Source of the DNA: Klebsiella sp. RHBSTW-00484
GTDB taxonomy: Bacteria > Pseudomonadota > Gammaproteobacteria > Enterobacterales > Enterobacteriaceae
Assembly: GCF_013705725.1 (NCBI RefSeq)
Contig: NZ_CP055481.1
Span: 3,100,001 to 3,164,000, forward strand
Length of the DNA: 64,000 nucleotides
Reading direction: 5' to 3'
The number at the start of each line of letters is the position of its first letter. Within the stretch, counting starts at the first letter, position 1. The position numbers were made by a program, and so were the translations under genes. A model generated the notes under the pieces. It did not search any database. It had not been told where the DNA came from and was given only the letters and a program-made list of their open reading frames with translations. Below are positions 9,382-18,144 of this stretch, piece after piece.

Positions 9382-9421
9382 AACCTAAACGTTTATGTTT
9401 TACATCATAAACGTTTAGGTT
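9382..9421. promoter_or_regulatory. Paired palindromic operators before the LacI gene
   Basis: A perfect 16-bp inverted repeat (9382-9397 with 9406-9421, 8-base spacer). Each arm holds the self-complementary 10-mer TAAACGTTTA (9386-9395 and 9408-9417), so there are two identical sites 22 bp apart, about two helical turns. This looks like a tandem regulator site. It differs from the TGAGCGTTCA site, suggesting either a second regulator or a second binding mode. The rest of the 9109-9476 gap shows only AT-rich promoter-like DNA. Confidence 0.6.
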
Positions 9422-9476
9422 AATGGAATAATCGTTTATATCACCAGTTGATGCTCATAAAGATAGAGAGTGGAAA

Positions 9477-10508
9477 ATGCGAAAAGCGACAATGCGGGAC
9501 GTCAGTGAGGCAACAGGATTCTCAATGTTTACCGTCTCACGTGCGCTAAACGGCGGAGATGGCGTTGCGGATGACAGCCGGGAACTGATACTCAAGGTGG
9601 CGCGGGAACTTGGCTATGTCCCTAATCGTGCAGCCCAGGCGCTACGCCGTTCCAGCAGGGATTCCGTGGCGGTTATCACCGCACACGCCTCGAACTCCTA
9701 CTACCTCAACCTGATGTCCGGGATTCAGCATATGCTGCAACCTTCGCAATGGACCGTGGTTCTTGGGGATATTGCGGTAAACGGTATCTACGATCGGACC
9801 CAGGAAGATCGCATGATTAACCGTCTGATTGAATCCCGAATGGCGGGTATCATTTCGACGGTGACGCTCCATCCGGAGAGCCTGAGTCTGCTGGCTAAAT
9901 GGGATATTCCGGTGGTTTTTGTCGATTCCCCTCCTCGGGGCGATCATAATTTTCCCAGCGTGACCACCGATAATTATCATGCCAGCCTGTTAGTCGGGGA
10001 ACATCTGGCACAGCACGAATATAAAAACTGGCTGCTGCTTATCTACCCTGAACGCTGGACGACACGCTTTGAACGCGAACGCGGGATCCGCGAATCGGCA
10101 GAATGCTGCGGCGCAACGCTGCGAGTGCTGGAAACCGAAAACGACGCGCATTCAGCTTCTGAAAAACTGAGTCAATACCTCGATAGCCAGGCGCAGTTGC
10201 CCGACGTACTTATTGCCGGTAACAACCCTATTCTGCTGGGTTCGCTTCAACAGCTTCAGCAACGGCAAATCGCCATTCCCGACGATATAGCCCTTATTGG
10301 CTATGACGAATTTGACTGGGCGCCGCTGCTAAATCCACCGCTCACCGTACTGAATGAAAATAGTGAAGAAATTGGCAAGCAGGCTGCAGAAATGCTGATC
10401 CGATTAATAAAAGAAGAAGGAAAAGGAGACACCACAACGCAACTCAGAGTGCCCGCCGAACTGGTTGTTCGCCAGTCCTGCGGCTGTAGCAAAACTAATA
10501 AGAAATAA
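9477..10508 (+). CDS. LacI-family transcriptional regulator
   Basis: This 343-residue repressor-type protein has an N-terminal helix-turn-helix, ATMRDVSEATGFSMFTVSRAL (residues 4-24), and the hinge helix region VPNRAAQALRR. A periplasmic-binding-protein-like sugar-sensing domain follows (VAVITAHASNSYYLNLMSGIQ through DIALIGYDEFDWAPLLNPPLT). The C-terminus has a CGCS cysteine pair. It precedes, in the same direction, a ribose-type ABC transporter and kinase, and is the natural controller of that operon through the palindromes on either side of it. Confidence 0.92.
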   Translation: MRKATMRDVSEATGFSMFTVSRALNGGDGVADDSRELILKVARELGYVPNRAAQALRRSSRDSVAVITAHASNSYYLNLMSGIQHMLQPSQWTVVLGDIAVNGIYDRTQEDRMINRLIESRMAGIISTVTLHPESLSLLAKWDIPVVFVDSPPRGDHNFPSVTTDNYHASLLVGEHLAQHEYKNWLLLIYPERWTTRFERERGIRESAECCGATLRVLETENDAHSASEKLSQYLDSQAQLPDVLIAGNNPILLGSLQQLQQRQIAIPDDIALIGYDEFDWAPLLNPPLTVLNENSEEIGKQAAEMLIRLIKEEGKGDTTTQLRVPAELVVRQSCGCSKTNKK

Positions 10509-10524
10509 AAGACGCATTTTCATC

Positions 10525-10651
10525 TATACCCTAAATAATTCGAGTTGCTTAAAGGCGGCAAGGGAGTGAATCCCCGGGAACATAGATAACTATGTGACTG
10601 GGGTGAGCGAGTGTAGCCAACACATAAGCAACTTGAAGTATGACGGGTATA
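10525..10651. repeat. ERIC element (127 bp)
   Basis: A complete enterobacterial repetitive intergenic consensus: TATACC at one end, GGGTATA at the other, with the GTGAATCCCC and GTGACTGGGGTGAGCG blocks. Its length is exactly the canonical 127 bp. It lies between the regulator and the binding-protein gene and would fold into a large hairpin in a read-through transcript. Confidence 0.93.
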
Positions 10652-10660
10652 TTTAAATAA

Positions 10661-10678
10661 TGGCTGAGCGTTCAGCCA
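10661..10678. promoter_or_regulatory. LacI-type operator candidate before the sugar ABC operon
   Basis: Palindrome TGGCTGA-GCGT-TCAGCCA with perfect 7-bp arms and the same GCGT centre and TGAGCGTTCA core as the site at 9274-9291. It lies about 90 bases upstream of the binding-protein start. The shared core on both sides of the LacI gene supports one regulator acting on both promoters. Confidence 0.68.
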
Positions 10679-10768
10679 ATATTACAAAACAACATCAGGG
10701 GATTATTTCTGAGGTTCCCCCATACCTGGCCGTACCGTCATACAACGAGATAATTACAGGAGCAGAAC

Positions 10769-11722
10769 ATGACTAAACTTCGCAAAGCATGGCTGGCTGT
10801 CGCGGTTACAGCGGTCATTGCCACCATGACCGGCTTTTCTCCCACCGCCAGCGCCGCGTCGCAGGAGGGCAAAAAAATTGCCCGTATTGGACTAATGGTG
10901 CAGGACATGTCCAACCCGTTCTTTTCGGCAATGGAGAGAAATGCTAAGCAAGCTGCTGGTGAGATCGGTGCCTCCATTAACGTACAAGACGCGCAGGTCG
11001 ATTTAGCAAATCAGAACACCCAGATTGATGCGTTTATTCAGCAAAAAATGGATCTCATTATTATCTCTGCGGTTGACGAATCCGGGATTGAGCCCGCAAT
11101 TCAAAGGGCAAAAGCCGCGGGCATCATCGTTATTGCGGTCGATACGCCCGCTAAAGGTGCTGACGCCGCCATCATGACCAACGCCATCCAGGCCGGAGAA
11201 ACCTCCTGTGAATATCTGTTCAGCCAGATGGGCGGCAAAGGCAAAGTGCTGCTGGTTGATGGAACGCCGATCCAGACGATTATCGACCGTATTAAAGGGT
11301 GTAAAAACGTCGCTAAAAAATACCCGGATATCAAAATCGTCGGTCAGCAGGCATCGCGCAACGACCGTGCTTCCGGCCTGATGGTCACCACCGATATGCT
11401 CACCGCCAACCCGGATGTCTCCGGTATTTTCGGCATGAACGATCCCTCTGCTCTGGGCGCCGTACTGGCCGTTGAACAGGCGGGCAAAGCAAGCACTATC
11501 AAAGTCACTGGCGTAGACGGCAGCCCGGAAGCAGTTGATGAGCTAAAACGCAGCGGCTCACCGTTTATCGGTACCGCAACGCAAAACCCAGGAGAAATGG
11601 TCCGCCAGGCCATATCGCTTGCTCAGGATATCGTGGCGAATAAACCCGTACCTTCCCATACCATTTTAATCCCCAGCGTACTGGTCACGCGCGATAACGT
11701 GAGTAGCTATCCGGGTTGGTAA
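10769..11722 (+). CDS. Periplasmic sugar-binding protein, ribose-type ABC transporter
   Basis: This 317-residue binding protein of the RbsB class delivers a sugar to the membrane transporter. A signal peptide is evident (basic MTKLRKAW, hydrophobic core, ASA-A cleavage near residue 30). The mature start IARIGLMVQDMSNPFFSAMERNA and the ligand-domain motifs IISAVDESGIEPAIQRAKAAGI and IFGMNDPSALGA are typical. AGGAG lies six bases before the ATG. It is the first gene of the transport operon. The exact sugar cannot be read from sequence, though the fructokinase-like gene downstream favours a ketose or similar hexose. Confidence 0.93.
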   Translation: MTKLRKAWLAVAVTAVIATMTGFSPTASAASQEGKKIARIGLMVQDMSNPFFSAMERNAKQAAGEIGASINVQDAQVDLANQNTQIDAFIQQKMDLIIISAVDESGIEPAIQRAKAAGIIVIAVDTPAKGADAAIMTNAIQAGETSCEYLFSQMGGKGKVLLVDGTPIQTIIDRIKGCKNVAKKYPDIKIVGQQASRNDRASGLMVTTDMLTANPDVSGIFGMNDPSALGAVLAVEQAGKASTIKVTGVDGSPEAVDELKRSGSPFIGTATQNPGEMVRQAISLAQDIVANKPVPSHTILIPSVLVTRDNVSSYPGW

Positions 11723-11784
11723 AACATCACTCTGAGACGTGACAAACGGGATGAATATTGGGTTCATCCCGGAGGGTAAAGACA

Positions 11785-13317
11785 ATGACCGACAGATCAT
11801 CACAACCCCTGCTCCGGCTTGAGGGGATCTCAAAACGCTACGGCGCGACGCTGGCGCTGAACAACGTACGTTTTGATTTATTTGCCGGAGAGGTTCACGC
11901 CCTGATGGGTGAAAACGGGGCGGGTAAATCCACGCTGATGAAAATTCTTTCCGGAAATGAGCAGCGCGACAGCGGAGCCATTTTTAAGGATGGGCATGAG
12001 ATTGATATACGCACACCTCGTGATGCCCGCAAGCAAGGTATCGCTATTATCCACCAGGAACTGAATACGGTTGCGGATATGACGGTGGCGGAAAATCTGT
12101 TTCTCGGTCAGGAGCCTACGACCTTTGCCGGTATTCTCGACCGGAGACGGATGTACCGGGAAGCAAAGCATAAGCTGGATCGCATCAATGCGGATATTGA
12201 CCCGCATGCACCGCTCGGGTCGCTCAGTATCGGGCGCCAGCAGATGGTGGAAATCGCCCGTGCCGTCAGTGAAAACGCCAAAGTGCTCGTGCTTGATGAG
12301 CCAACAGCGGCCCTGTCGCGAACGGAAACGCTGCAATTATTTCGCTTGATTGAACAGATGCGTCAGGACGGCGTCGGGATGGTCTATATCTCACACCGCA
12401 TGGAAGAAGTATGGCAGTTGGCCAATCGGGTAACGGTGTTCCGCGATGGCACCTGGATCGGCACGGAAACCATGGGCAGCGTCTCCACCACTGATATCGT
12501 ACGCATGATGGTGGGAAGGCAAATTGTCGACTTGTATCAACACGAACCCCGCACGCCTGGAGATGTGCTGCTGGACGTCAGGGAGCTGGCGGGTAGTGCA
12601 ACCGGCCCGGTGACTTTTGACGTCAGGGCCGGAGAAGTGGTCAGCATGTCCGGACTGGTCGGTTCCGGGCGCACCGAAGTCGCCCGGCTATTATTCGGTG
12701 CCGATCCGCGAACCCACGGTAGCGTGCATATTGATGGCAAGGCGATCCATCCTTCAGACCCTACCGCCGCCATCGCAGAAGGTATTGGGATGGTGACTGA
12801 AGACCGAAAAACGCAGGGACTGTTCCTGGGGCACTCGGTTGAGCACAACATTGATATCAGCTCTCTCGATAACTTTGTCGCCAGCGGCGTCGTCAAACGT
12901 CAATCCATCCGCACGGCGGTTCTCGAACAGATGCGCAGACTTCGGTTGCGAGAAAATGCAGTCGAGCTACCGGTCAGCGCCCTGTCCGGCGGCAACCAAC
13001 AAAAAGCGGCGCTGGCGCGTTGGCTGCTACGCGATTCACGGTTGCTGATCCTCGATGAACCCACGCGCGGCGTCGATATAGGCGCGAAAAGAGAAATATA
13101 CGAACTGATCGACAAGCTCGCCCGCGCCGGAAAAGCCATTCTGGTTATCTCTTCCGACCTACCCGAGGCCATTGGGATCAGCGACCGACTACTGGTCATG
13201 CGCGCTGGCCGTATCGTTCACCAGTTACCTTCACATTCAGCAACGGAAGAAGAAGTGATGCTGCACGCAACAGGAACCTTCACCAGTCAACCCGGAGAAT
13301 GCCATGGACCACAATAA
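11785..13317 (+). CDS. Sugar ABC transporter ATPase (RbsA-type, two domains)
   Basis: This 510-residue double-ATPase powers import. The first domain has Walker A GENGAGKST, signature LSIGRQQMVEIA and Walker B VLVLDEPTAAL. The second has the usual degenerate P-loop LVGSGRTEVARL, signature LSGGNQQKAALARWL and Walker B LLILDEPTRGVDIGAK. I chose ATG 11785 (MTDRSSQP) because GGAGGG is eight bases upstream; a frame start at 11758 precedes that site. The end overlaps the permease gene by 14 bases. Confidence 0.94.
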   Translation: MTDRSSQPLLRLEGISKRYGATLALNNVRFDLFAGEVHALMGENGAGKSTLMKILSGNEQRDSGAIFKDGHEIDIRTPRDARKQGIAIIHQELNTVADMTVAENLFLGQEPTTFAGILDRRRMYREAKHKLDRINADIDPHAPLGSLSIGRQQMVEIARAVSENAKVLVLDEPTAALSRTETLQLFRLIEQMRQDGVGMVYISHRMEEVWQLANRVTVFRDGTWIGTETMGSVSTTDIVRMMVGRQIVDLYQHEPRTPGDVLLDVRELAGSATGPVTFDVRAGEVVSMSGLVGSGRTEVARLLFGADPRTHGSVHIDGKAIHPSDPTAAIAEGIGMVTEDRKTQGLFLGHSVEHNIDISSLDNFVASGVVKRQSIRTAVLEQMRRLRLRENAVELPVSALSGGNQQKAALARWLLRDSRLLILDEPTRGVDIGAKREIYELIDKLARAGKAILVISSDLPEAIGISDRLLVMRAGRIVHQLPSHSATEEEVMLHATGTFTSQPGECHGPQ

Positions 13318-14323
13318 ACCAGTGACGGAACTGCCGGTCAACGCGCCGTTTGATTTTGCAAAATGGTGGGATCGGGTGGGGATCCTGATCGTTCTGCTGG
13401 TACTGCTGATCCTGATGTCGACCTTTGCCCCTAACTTCAATCGGGTCGATAACTTGTTGAATATTGCCAGATCGATTTCCGTTAACGCCATCCTGGCAGC
13501 AGGCATGACCTTCGTGATTTTAACCAGCGGCATTGATTTATCCGTCGGTTCCATCGTCGCCGTCTCCGGCGTGGTCTCGGTCGTTGCTGCGATGGCCGGT
13601 ATCCCGGCACCGTTGGCGATTCTGGCCGGCGTCGGCGTTGGCGCTCTCTGCGGGCTGCTCAATGGCGTCCTGTCCGCTTATCTCGCCCTCGCCCCCTTCA
13701 TTGTAACCCTCGGCACGATGACGTTTCTTCGCGGTATGGCCTACACCATTACCGAAGGACAACCCATTGTTTCGAGTAGTCTCAGCTTCCGCGAACTGGG
13801 AAATGGTTATATCGCCGGTATCCCTGTTCCAGTGATTATCATGCTGGTGGTTTATCTGCTGGCGTGGTTCATCCTTGAGCGTACCCGATTCGGGCGTCAT
13901 ATCTATGCCGTCGGCGGCAACGCTCAGGCTGCTCGTCTTGCCGGTGTACGGGTGAAACGTGTTCTTGCCGCCGTCTATATGATTGCCGGTGTTTGCGCAG
14001 GTTTAGCTGGCATTATCTTTGCCGCGAGGGTCATCTCCGCCCAACCTACCGCCGGGACGGGCTATGAACTGGACGCGATTGCGGCGGTCGTCCTGGGGGG
14101 CACCAGCCTTGCCGGTGGACGCGGGCGGATTATCGGCACCCTGATAGGCTCAGTGATCCTTGGCGTACTTAGCACCGGGCTGATCCTGTTGAGCGTCCCC
14201 TTCTTCACCCAACTTTTAATCAAAGGCATCGTCATCATACTCGCCGTGGCGATAGACGGGCTGAAGCAGCATCCGGAGCTGTTCACCTTCTGGCGGAAAA
14301 AAGAGCTCGCCCGACCACGCTAA
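13304..14323 (+). CDS. Sugar ABC transporter permease (RbsC-type)
   Basis: This 339-residue inner-membrane permease has about ten hydrophobic segments. It carries the family motifs TSGIDLSVGSIVA, NALGNGxxxxGIPVPV-like strand, GRHIYAVGGNAQAARLAGV, and GGTSLAGGRGRIIGTLIGSVILGVLSTG. It begins inside the ATPase gene, with GGAG just before ATG. Together with the two preceding genes it makes a complete ribose/fructose-class importer. Confidence 0.94.
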   Translation: MDHNKPVTELPVNAPFDFAKWWDRVGILIVLLVLLILMSTFAPNFNRVDNLLNIARSISVNAILAAGMTFVILTSGIDLSVGSIVAVSGVVSVVAAMAGIPAPLAILAGVGVGALCGLLNGVLSAYLALAPFIVTLGTMTFLRGMAYTITEGQPIVSSSLSFRELGNGYIAGIPVPVIIMLVVYLLAWFILERTRFGRHIYAVGGNAQAARLAGVRVKRVLAAVYMIAGVCAGLAGIIFAARVISAQPTAGTGYELDAIAAVVLGGTSLAGGRGRIIGTLIGSVILGVLSTGLILLSVPFFTQLLIKGIVIILAVAIDGLKQHPELFTFWRKKELARPR

Positions 14324-14345
14324 TTTTCCATGACGCTTTGTTTAT

Positions 14346-14368
14346 CCGCCGCTCAGGCGGCGGGTTTT
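14346..14368 (+). terminator. Hairpin with T-run after the permease gene
   Basis: A 7-bp stem CCGCCGC (14346-14352) / GCGGCGG (14357-14363) with a TCAG loop is followed by GTTTT. It sits between the transporter genes and the two enzyme genes, so it is probably a partial terminator that reduces downstream expression relative to transport. Confidence 0.6.
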
Positions 14369-14400
14369 CGCTTGCTTAAATTCTGATGGAGTATATGGCC

Positions 14401-15771
14401 ATGACATACCAAATTACGCTAAAAGACCCGCTCAACGGCCTTCGGGATCATGAACCCATTACGTTCACTATCCCGGACATTTTGCCAGAACCGTTGTGGT
14501 GGGCCACTGCCGAAACGGGAGAGCGGATCCTTTGCCAACGGCTTAACCATTCGGTGGTGGAAAATAGTACAACGTTCATCGCTACGGTCAGCTTTACCGG
14601 CACGCTTCATTTACGACTTGAGCGTCCTTGCACTGATGCCGAAACCCGTGAGGCCACGGGCATTCAAAAACTGGACGGTAAAGAGGCAGATTGCTTTGCC
14701 CGTCTTAATACCGGCTGCTTTGATCTGGAAATGTGCCGGGGAACCGCTCAGGGGGTAGGCTCATCCAAGTGGGGTCTGCGCCACTTCCGCCGCCGGGAGG
14801 ACAACATCGAACTTCTTCCTTCCGGAAATAATGCCATCGGCGGATTTTACGGCCCGTTCTTTACCCCCGAAAACGGCCTGATTAACCCGCCTGAACATAC
14901 CCTCGTTGATATTGAAACGATCGAAGAAGGTCCGGTCTATCATCACTATCGAATGCATGGAACGATTCCCGATGGTTTATTGCCGGAACTACGCGGTAAG
15001 CATTTCTCTATTGACTGGAAATTCAGCTGGAATACCCCGTGGTTTCAGCGCCGCTACTGCGTAGATGATTTTTCAACCGTGATTAACGGACGCTCGGTGA
15101 CCAATAAAATTACCGTTGGCGACGAGTTTGAAAGTGGCCCCGGAAAGCTGGTATTCGATCGCTTCGCCGCTCACGGCGGCACCCGCTATCGCGCAGGCGA
15201 CCCCTACGCCGAAGAGCTGGTCGCGATGGTCGCCCATACCGTCACTACCTCAGAGAATCAAAGCCCGAAATTTGCCGAATTCCGCGAACAACTTAGCGAT
15301 ATGGCGTCTGCCCACTGGGATCTTTACTGGCGAATGTTCTGTCGCTGGGAGAACGTGCTCGATGAAGTTGAGATCCGTGAAAGACTTGGCTTAGTCCGCG
15401 CCAGAGCGCACCTCAGGGCCGATCTGAATGAACGAGAGTGGATACTCACCGATTTGCCTGTGGATGTTTCCGCCGTGCCCGATGAAACCATTTTTCCCGG
15501 TCCGGCCAGCAAAACCGTCGAATATGATTCAGCAAGCGGTCGGGCAATGATCTGGTGGACTTCTCAACCCTCCGGCGCTTTCCAGATAGTCCAGCGCCGT
15601 CAGTCAGGATGGGTCAACTGGGGAAGTAACGGCGAAAACGAGTGCCCAGAACTGCCTGTTGGGGTTGATATCAAAACTGCCTGCGGAATATTTGCCGATA
15701 ACTGGATGCATATTGCCAATCAACTTGAAACGCCGCCGTACATATCAGTGAGCAAAGGAGACGACCAATGA
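14401..15771 (+). CDS. Uncharacterised protein of the sugar ABC operon
   Basis: I do not recognise this 456-residue protein. No signal peptide, membrane segment or nucleotide-binding motif is visible. It is rich in aromatic and charged residues, with blocks GSSKWGLRHFRRRED, NNAIGGFYGPFFTPENGLINPPEH, DWKFSWNTPWFQRRYCVDDFSTVING and RAMIWWTSQPSGAFQ, which look like a beta-rich, carbohydrate-active fold. ATG 14401 is chosen because GGAG lies nine bases upstream. Its last codons overlap the kinase start (ATGA). Position between a sugar importer and a sugar kinase suggests an intracellular isomerase, epimerase or glycosidase, by context only. Confidence 0.7.
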   Translation: MTYQITLKDPLNGLRDHEPITFTIPDILPEPLWWATAETGERILCQRLNHSVVENSTTFIATVSFTGTLHLRLERPCTDAETREATGIQKLDGKEADCFARLNTGCFDLEMCRGTAQGVGSSKWGLRHFRRREDNIELLPSGNNAIGGFYGPFFTPENGLINPPEHTLVDIETIEEGPVYHHYRMHGTIPDGLLPELRGKHFSIDWKFSWNTPWFQRRYCVDDFSTVINGRSVTNKITVGDEFESGPGKLVFDRFAAHGGTRYRAGDPYAEELVAMVAHTVTTSENQSPKFAEFREQLSDMASAHWDLYWRMFCRWENVLDEVEIRERLGLVRARAHLRADLNEREWILTDLPVDVSAVPDETIFPGPASKTVEYDSASGRAMIWWTSQPSGAFQIVQRRQSGWVNWGSNGENECPELPVGVDIKTACGIFADNWMHIANQLETPPYISVSKGDDQ

Positions 15772-16688
15772 TCCTGTGCTGTGGAGAAGCCTTAATCGAT
15801 ATGCTGCCCTGTCGAACCCGTGAGAATGCCTCAGCATTTATTCCCTGCGTCGGCGGTGCGGCGTTTAATACCGCGATCGCATTGGGTCGCCAGGGAATGC
15901 CGGTGAGCCTGTTTTCCGGTCTCTCAAATGATTTTATGGGCGATATGCTACGCCAGTCTCTTGAAGCTTCCGGGGTTGATTTCTCACCTTCCACGCGAGC
16001 GCCGCTGCCGACGACGCTGGCCTTCGTCAGGCTGGTACACGGACAGGCACGCTATACCTTTTACGATGAAAACAGCGCGGGCAGAATGCTGGCAGAAAGC
16101 GATCTGCCCAATTTGGGCGACGACGTTACCGCCGTTTTATTCGGCTGCATCAGCCTGATAGCTGAACCGTGCGGCAGCGTTTATGAATCATTGATGGCGA
16201 GAGAAGCCCCGCGCCGGGTGATGTTCCTCGACCCGAATATCCGTGAAATCTTTATCCAGGACCGGGAGAAGCATCTGGCCCGTATGATGCGGATGATAGC
16301 GCTGGCGGATATTGTCAAACTGTCGGATGAAGACCTTGCCTGGTTTGGCGAGCGCGCAAGCGAAGATGAGGTTATTGCCCGCTGGCTGACGTTGGGTCCA
16401 AAACTTATCGTTGTGACCCGTGGTGCGGATGGTGCTGATGCGTGGACGGCTAACTTCAAACTGCATGTTCCCGGCGTCAGCGTGCACGTTGCTGACACCG
16501 TCGGTGCCGGAGATACGGTCAATGCCGGGATTTTAGCCAGCCTGTCTCAGGCGCAATGTCTTGAGAAAAGCAAACTAGTGACGCTGTCACGTGAGCAGGT
16601 GCGTCATGCCGTTGACCTCGGTATGCGGGCGGCGGCGGTGACGGTCTCAAGGCCAGGAGCGAATCCGCCGTGGGATCACGAGCTGTGA
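15768..16688 (+). CDS. PfkB-family carbohydrate kinase (fructokinase-like)
   Basis: This 306-residue ribokinase-fold kinase opens ILCCGEALIDMLP and continues PCVGGAAFNTAIALGRQG, the substrate-binding signature of fructokinases. The ATP/anion-hole motif VADTVGAGDTVNAG (about residues 240-253) contains the catalytic Asp. It would phosphorylate the sugar imported by the upstream ABC system. The start overlaps the preceding stop. It is the last gene of the operon, followed by a terminator. Confidence 0.9.
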   Translation: MILCCGEALIDMLPCRTRENASAFIPCVGGAAFNTAIALGRQGMPVSLFSGLSNDFMGDMLRQSLEASGVDFSPSTRAPLPTTLAFVRLVHGQARYTFYDENSAGRMLAESDLPNLGDDVTAVLFGCISLIAEPCGSVYESLMAREAPRRVMFLDPNIREIFIQDREKHLARMMRMIALADIVKLSDEDLAWFGERASEDEVIARWLTLGPKLIVVTRGADGADAWTANFKLHVPGVSVHVADTVGAGDTVNAGILASLSQAQCLEKSKLVTLSREQVRHAVDLGMRAAAVTVSRPGANPPWDHEL

Positions 16689-16706
16689 ATCCATTTGGAT
16701 GCTGAT

Positions 16707-16751
16707 GATGACCTGCGAGATGGCTCATACGCAGGTCATCTGACCATTTTT
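16707..16751 (+). terminator. Intrinsic terminator of the sugar ABC/kinase operon
   Basis: A perfect 11-bp stem GATGACCTGCG (16707-16717) / CGCAGGTCATC (16730-16740) with a 12-base loop, followed six bases later by TTTTT, 19 bases past the kinase stop. Confidence 0.75.
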
Positions 16752-16815
16752 CGCCATATAATTTGTGTCGAGGTAATTGAATGAAACCTAAACCACTCTA
16801 ATTTATTTATGGATA

Positions 16816-16864
16816 TTGTCGTCTGATTCACTAATATCAGGTTACGTGTACATTTGTCGTCTGA
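16816..16864. repeat. Direct repeat TTGTCGTCTGA upstream of a small ORF
   Basis: The 11-mer TTGTCGTCTGA occurs exactly at 16816-16826 and 16854-16864, spaced 38 bp start to start, just before the small membrane-protein ORF. It could be a tandem regulator site. Apart from this, the small ORF and the leader elements at 17227-17313, the 16752-17340 gap shows nothing I can name. Confidence 0.4.
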
Positions 16865-16897
16865 GTCGACATCATTTTTAGGGACAGGATGTCATTA

Positions 16898-17041
16898 ATG
16901 AAAAAGAGAAAATGGTTCGCATACCTACGTTACACATCAATTCCGCAACACAAATTTCGTCCGGTGAAATGGCTTGCATTTATTGCTACATTGTTATTTC
17001 TGGCGCAGTTTGTGCTCGAAACCCTCCTGTTATCCGAATAA
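16898..17041 (+). CDS. Putative 47-residue small membrane protein
   Basis: A short open frame encodes a basic N-terminus (MKKRKWFAYLRYTSIPQHKF) followed by a single hydrophobic helix (WLAFIATLLFLAQFVLETLLL) and SE at the end. AGGA lies eight bases before the ATG. Small single-span proteins of this shape are common and real in enterobacteria, but I cannot assign it to a named family. It is isolated between two operons. Confidence 0.55.
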   Translation: MKKRKWFAYLRYTSIPQHKFRPVKWLAFIATLLFLAQFVLETLLLSE

Positions 17042-17280
17042 ACCCATATTTTCGGTCACACATTCCATCTCAGATTAACCTTAATGAAATATTGTGATGA
17101 ATCTCTCATTTTCTAAACAAGCGTTGGACAGTAATATCGTAAGCATGTTAGTAATTTAATCAAGCAGGAGAATGGATTTAAATTAAACAGAATTTAAACC
17201 CTTCCCAATAAGCTAAAAAAATTTAATTGATAATGGTTTGGATTACTGAACGGTTATCAAAAGGGTAAGTGAATCGAAAG

Positions 17281-17313
17281 CCCTCAGAGACGAAAGTCTC
17301 TGAGGGCTTTTTT
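17281..17313 (+). terminator. Leader terminator, candidate GlpP-type antitermination site
   Basis: A perfect 11-bp stem CCCTCAGAGAC (17281-17291) / GTCTCTGAGGG (17296-17306) with a GAAA tetraloop is followed by CTTTTTTTG. It ends about 28 bases before the start codon of the first gene. A 7-bp inverted repeat TTGATAA (17227-17233) / TTATCAA (17254-17260) lies upstream and could form a competing or recognition structure. The second gene of the operon encodes a GlpP-type antiterminator, which makes this terminator the likely control point. Confidence 0.85.
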
Positions 17314-17340
17314 TGTTTTTCTATCTCAGGAGTAAAAAAA

Positions 17341-18128
17341 TGTCTAAAGAACGTCGTCTCTCTCGCATTTTCGCAAAAGATGGTAAATCAGTCACTCTGG
17401 CACTGGATGGCTACTATTTTTCAACCAAAACAAATGGTATTGATAATACAATAAACCAGCTCCCTACCCTGGTGGAGAGTGGTTTGGATTGTGCGTTGGT
17501 TACTTATGGCATGCTCAAAAATTTCCGCGAGGTTTTCAATTGCGTTCCCGTTGTATTACGCGTCGATAGCACGGTGAGTATTTTTGATAATACCGTTCCC
17601 GATACGACTCCGGTTTTTTCCATCGAAGATGCACTGAAAGTCGGTGCCGAAGGCGTGGTTTGCATGACCTTCCCCGGTGCATTCAATGAAGAGAAAACGC
17701 ACATCATGGCGATGCAGCTGGCGCAGGCCGCTGACCGCTGGAATGTGCCGCTGATCGTTGAATCTCTACCGTACGGCTACCCCGTCACCAGCGATGACTC
17801 CAACAACCCGGCCATTATCGCCGCCTCGGCGCGCATCGCTGTTGAGCTTGGCGCTGATGTTATCAAAACGCGCTTCACTGGTACCGCGGATGACCGACTG
17901 ATTGTTGAAGCAAGCGGCGTGCCGGTACTGGCGCTCGGTGGGCCAAAAACCGGTATTGATGGCTACTTCAAGTTTGTCGAGCACTGCATGCAGGTTGGCG
18001 CAAAAGGCGTAGCGGTGGGCCGTAATATTACCCAGGACCCACAGCCCGCAAAAGTAGTAGCAGGTCTGAATGCCATCATCCATGAAAATGCCACAGCGGA
18101 AGATGCATACAGCCTCTACATGGCTTAA
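17341..18128 (+). CDS. Class I aldolase, LsrF/FbaB/DeoC superfamily
   Basis: This is a 262-residue TIM-barrel aldolase. The Schiff-base lysine is expected in ADVIKTRFTG (about residue 180), and GGPKTGIDGYFKFVEHCMQVGAKGVAVGRNI is the phosphate-binding C-terminal part typical of LsrF/class I fructose-bisphosphate aldolases. The start follows CAGGAG. As the first gene of an operon with a sugar kinase and two dehydrogenases it probably cleaves a phosphorylated ketose. The exact substrate is not predictable. Confidence 0.85.
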
Positions 18129-18144
18129 TCACACGGATACTAAT

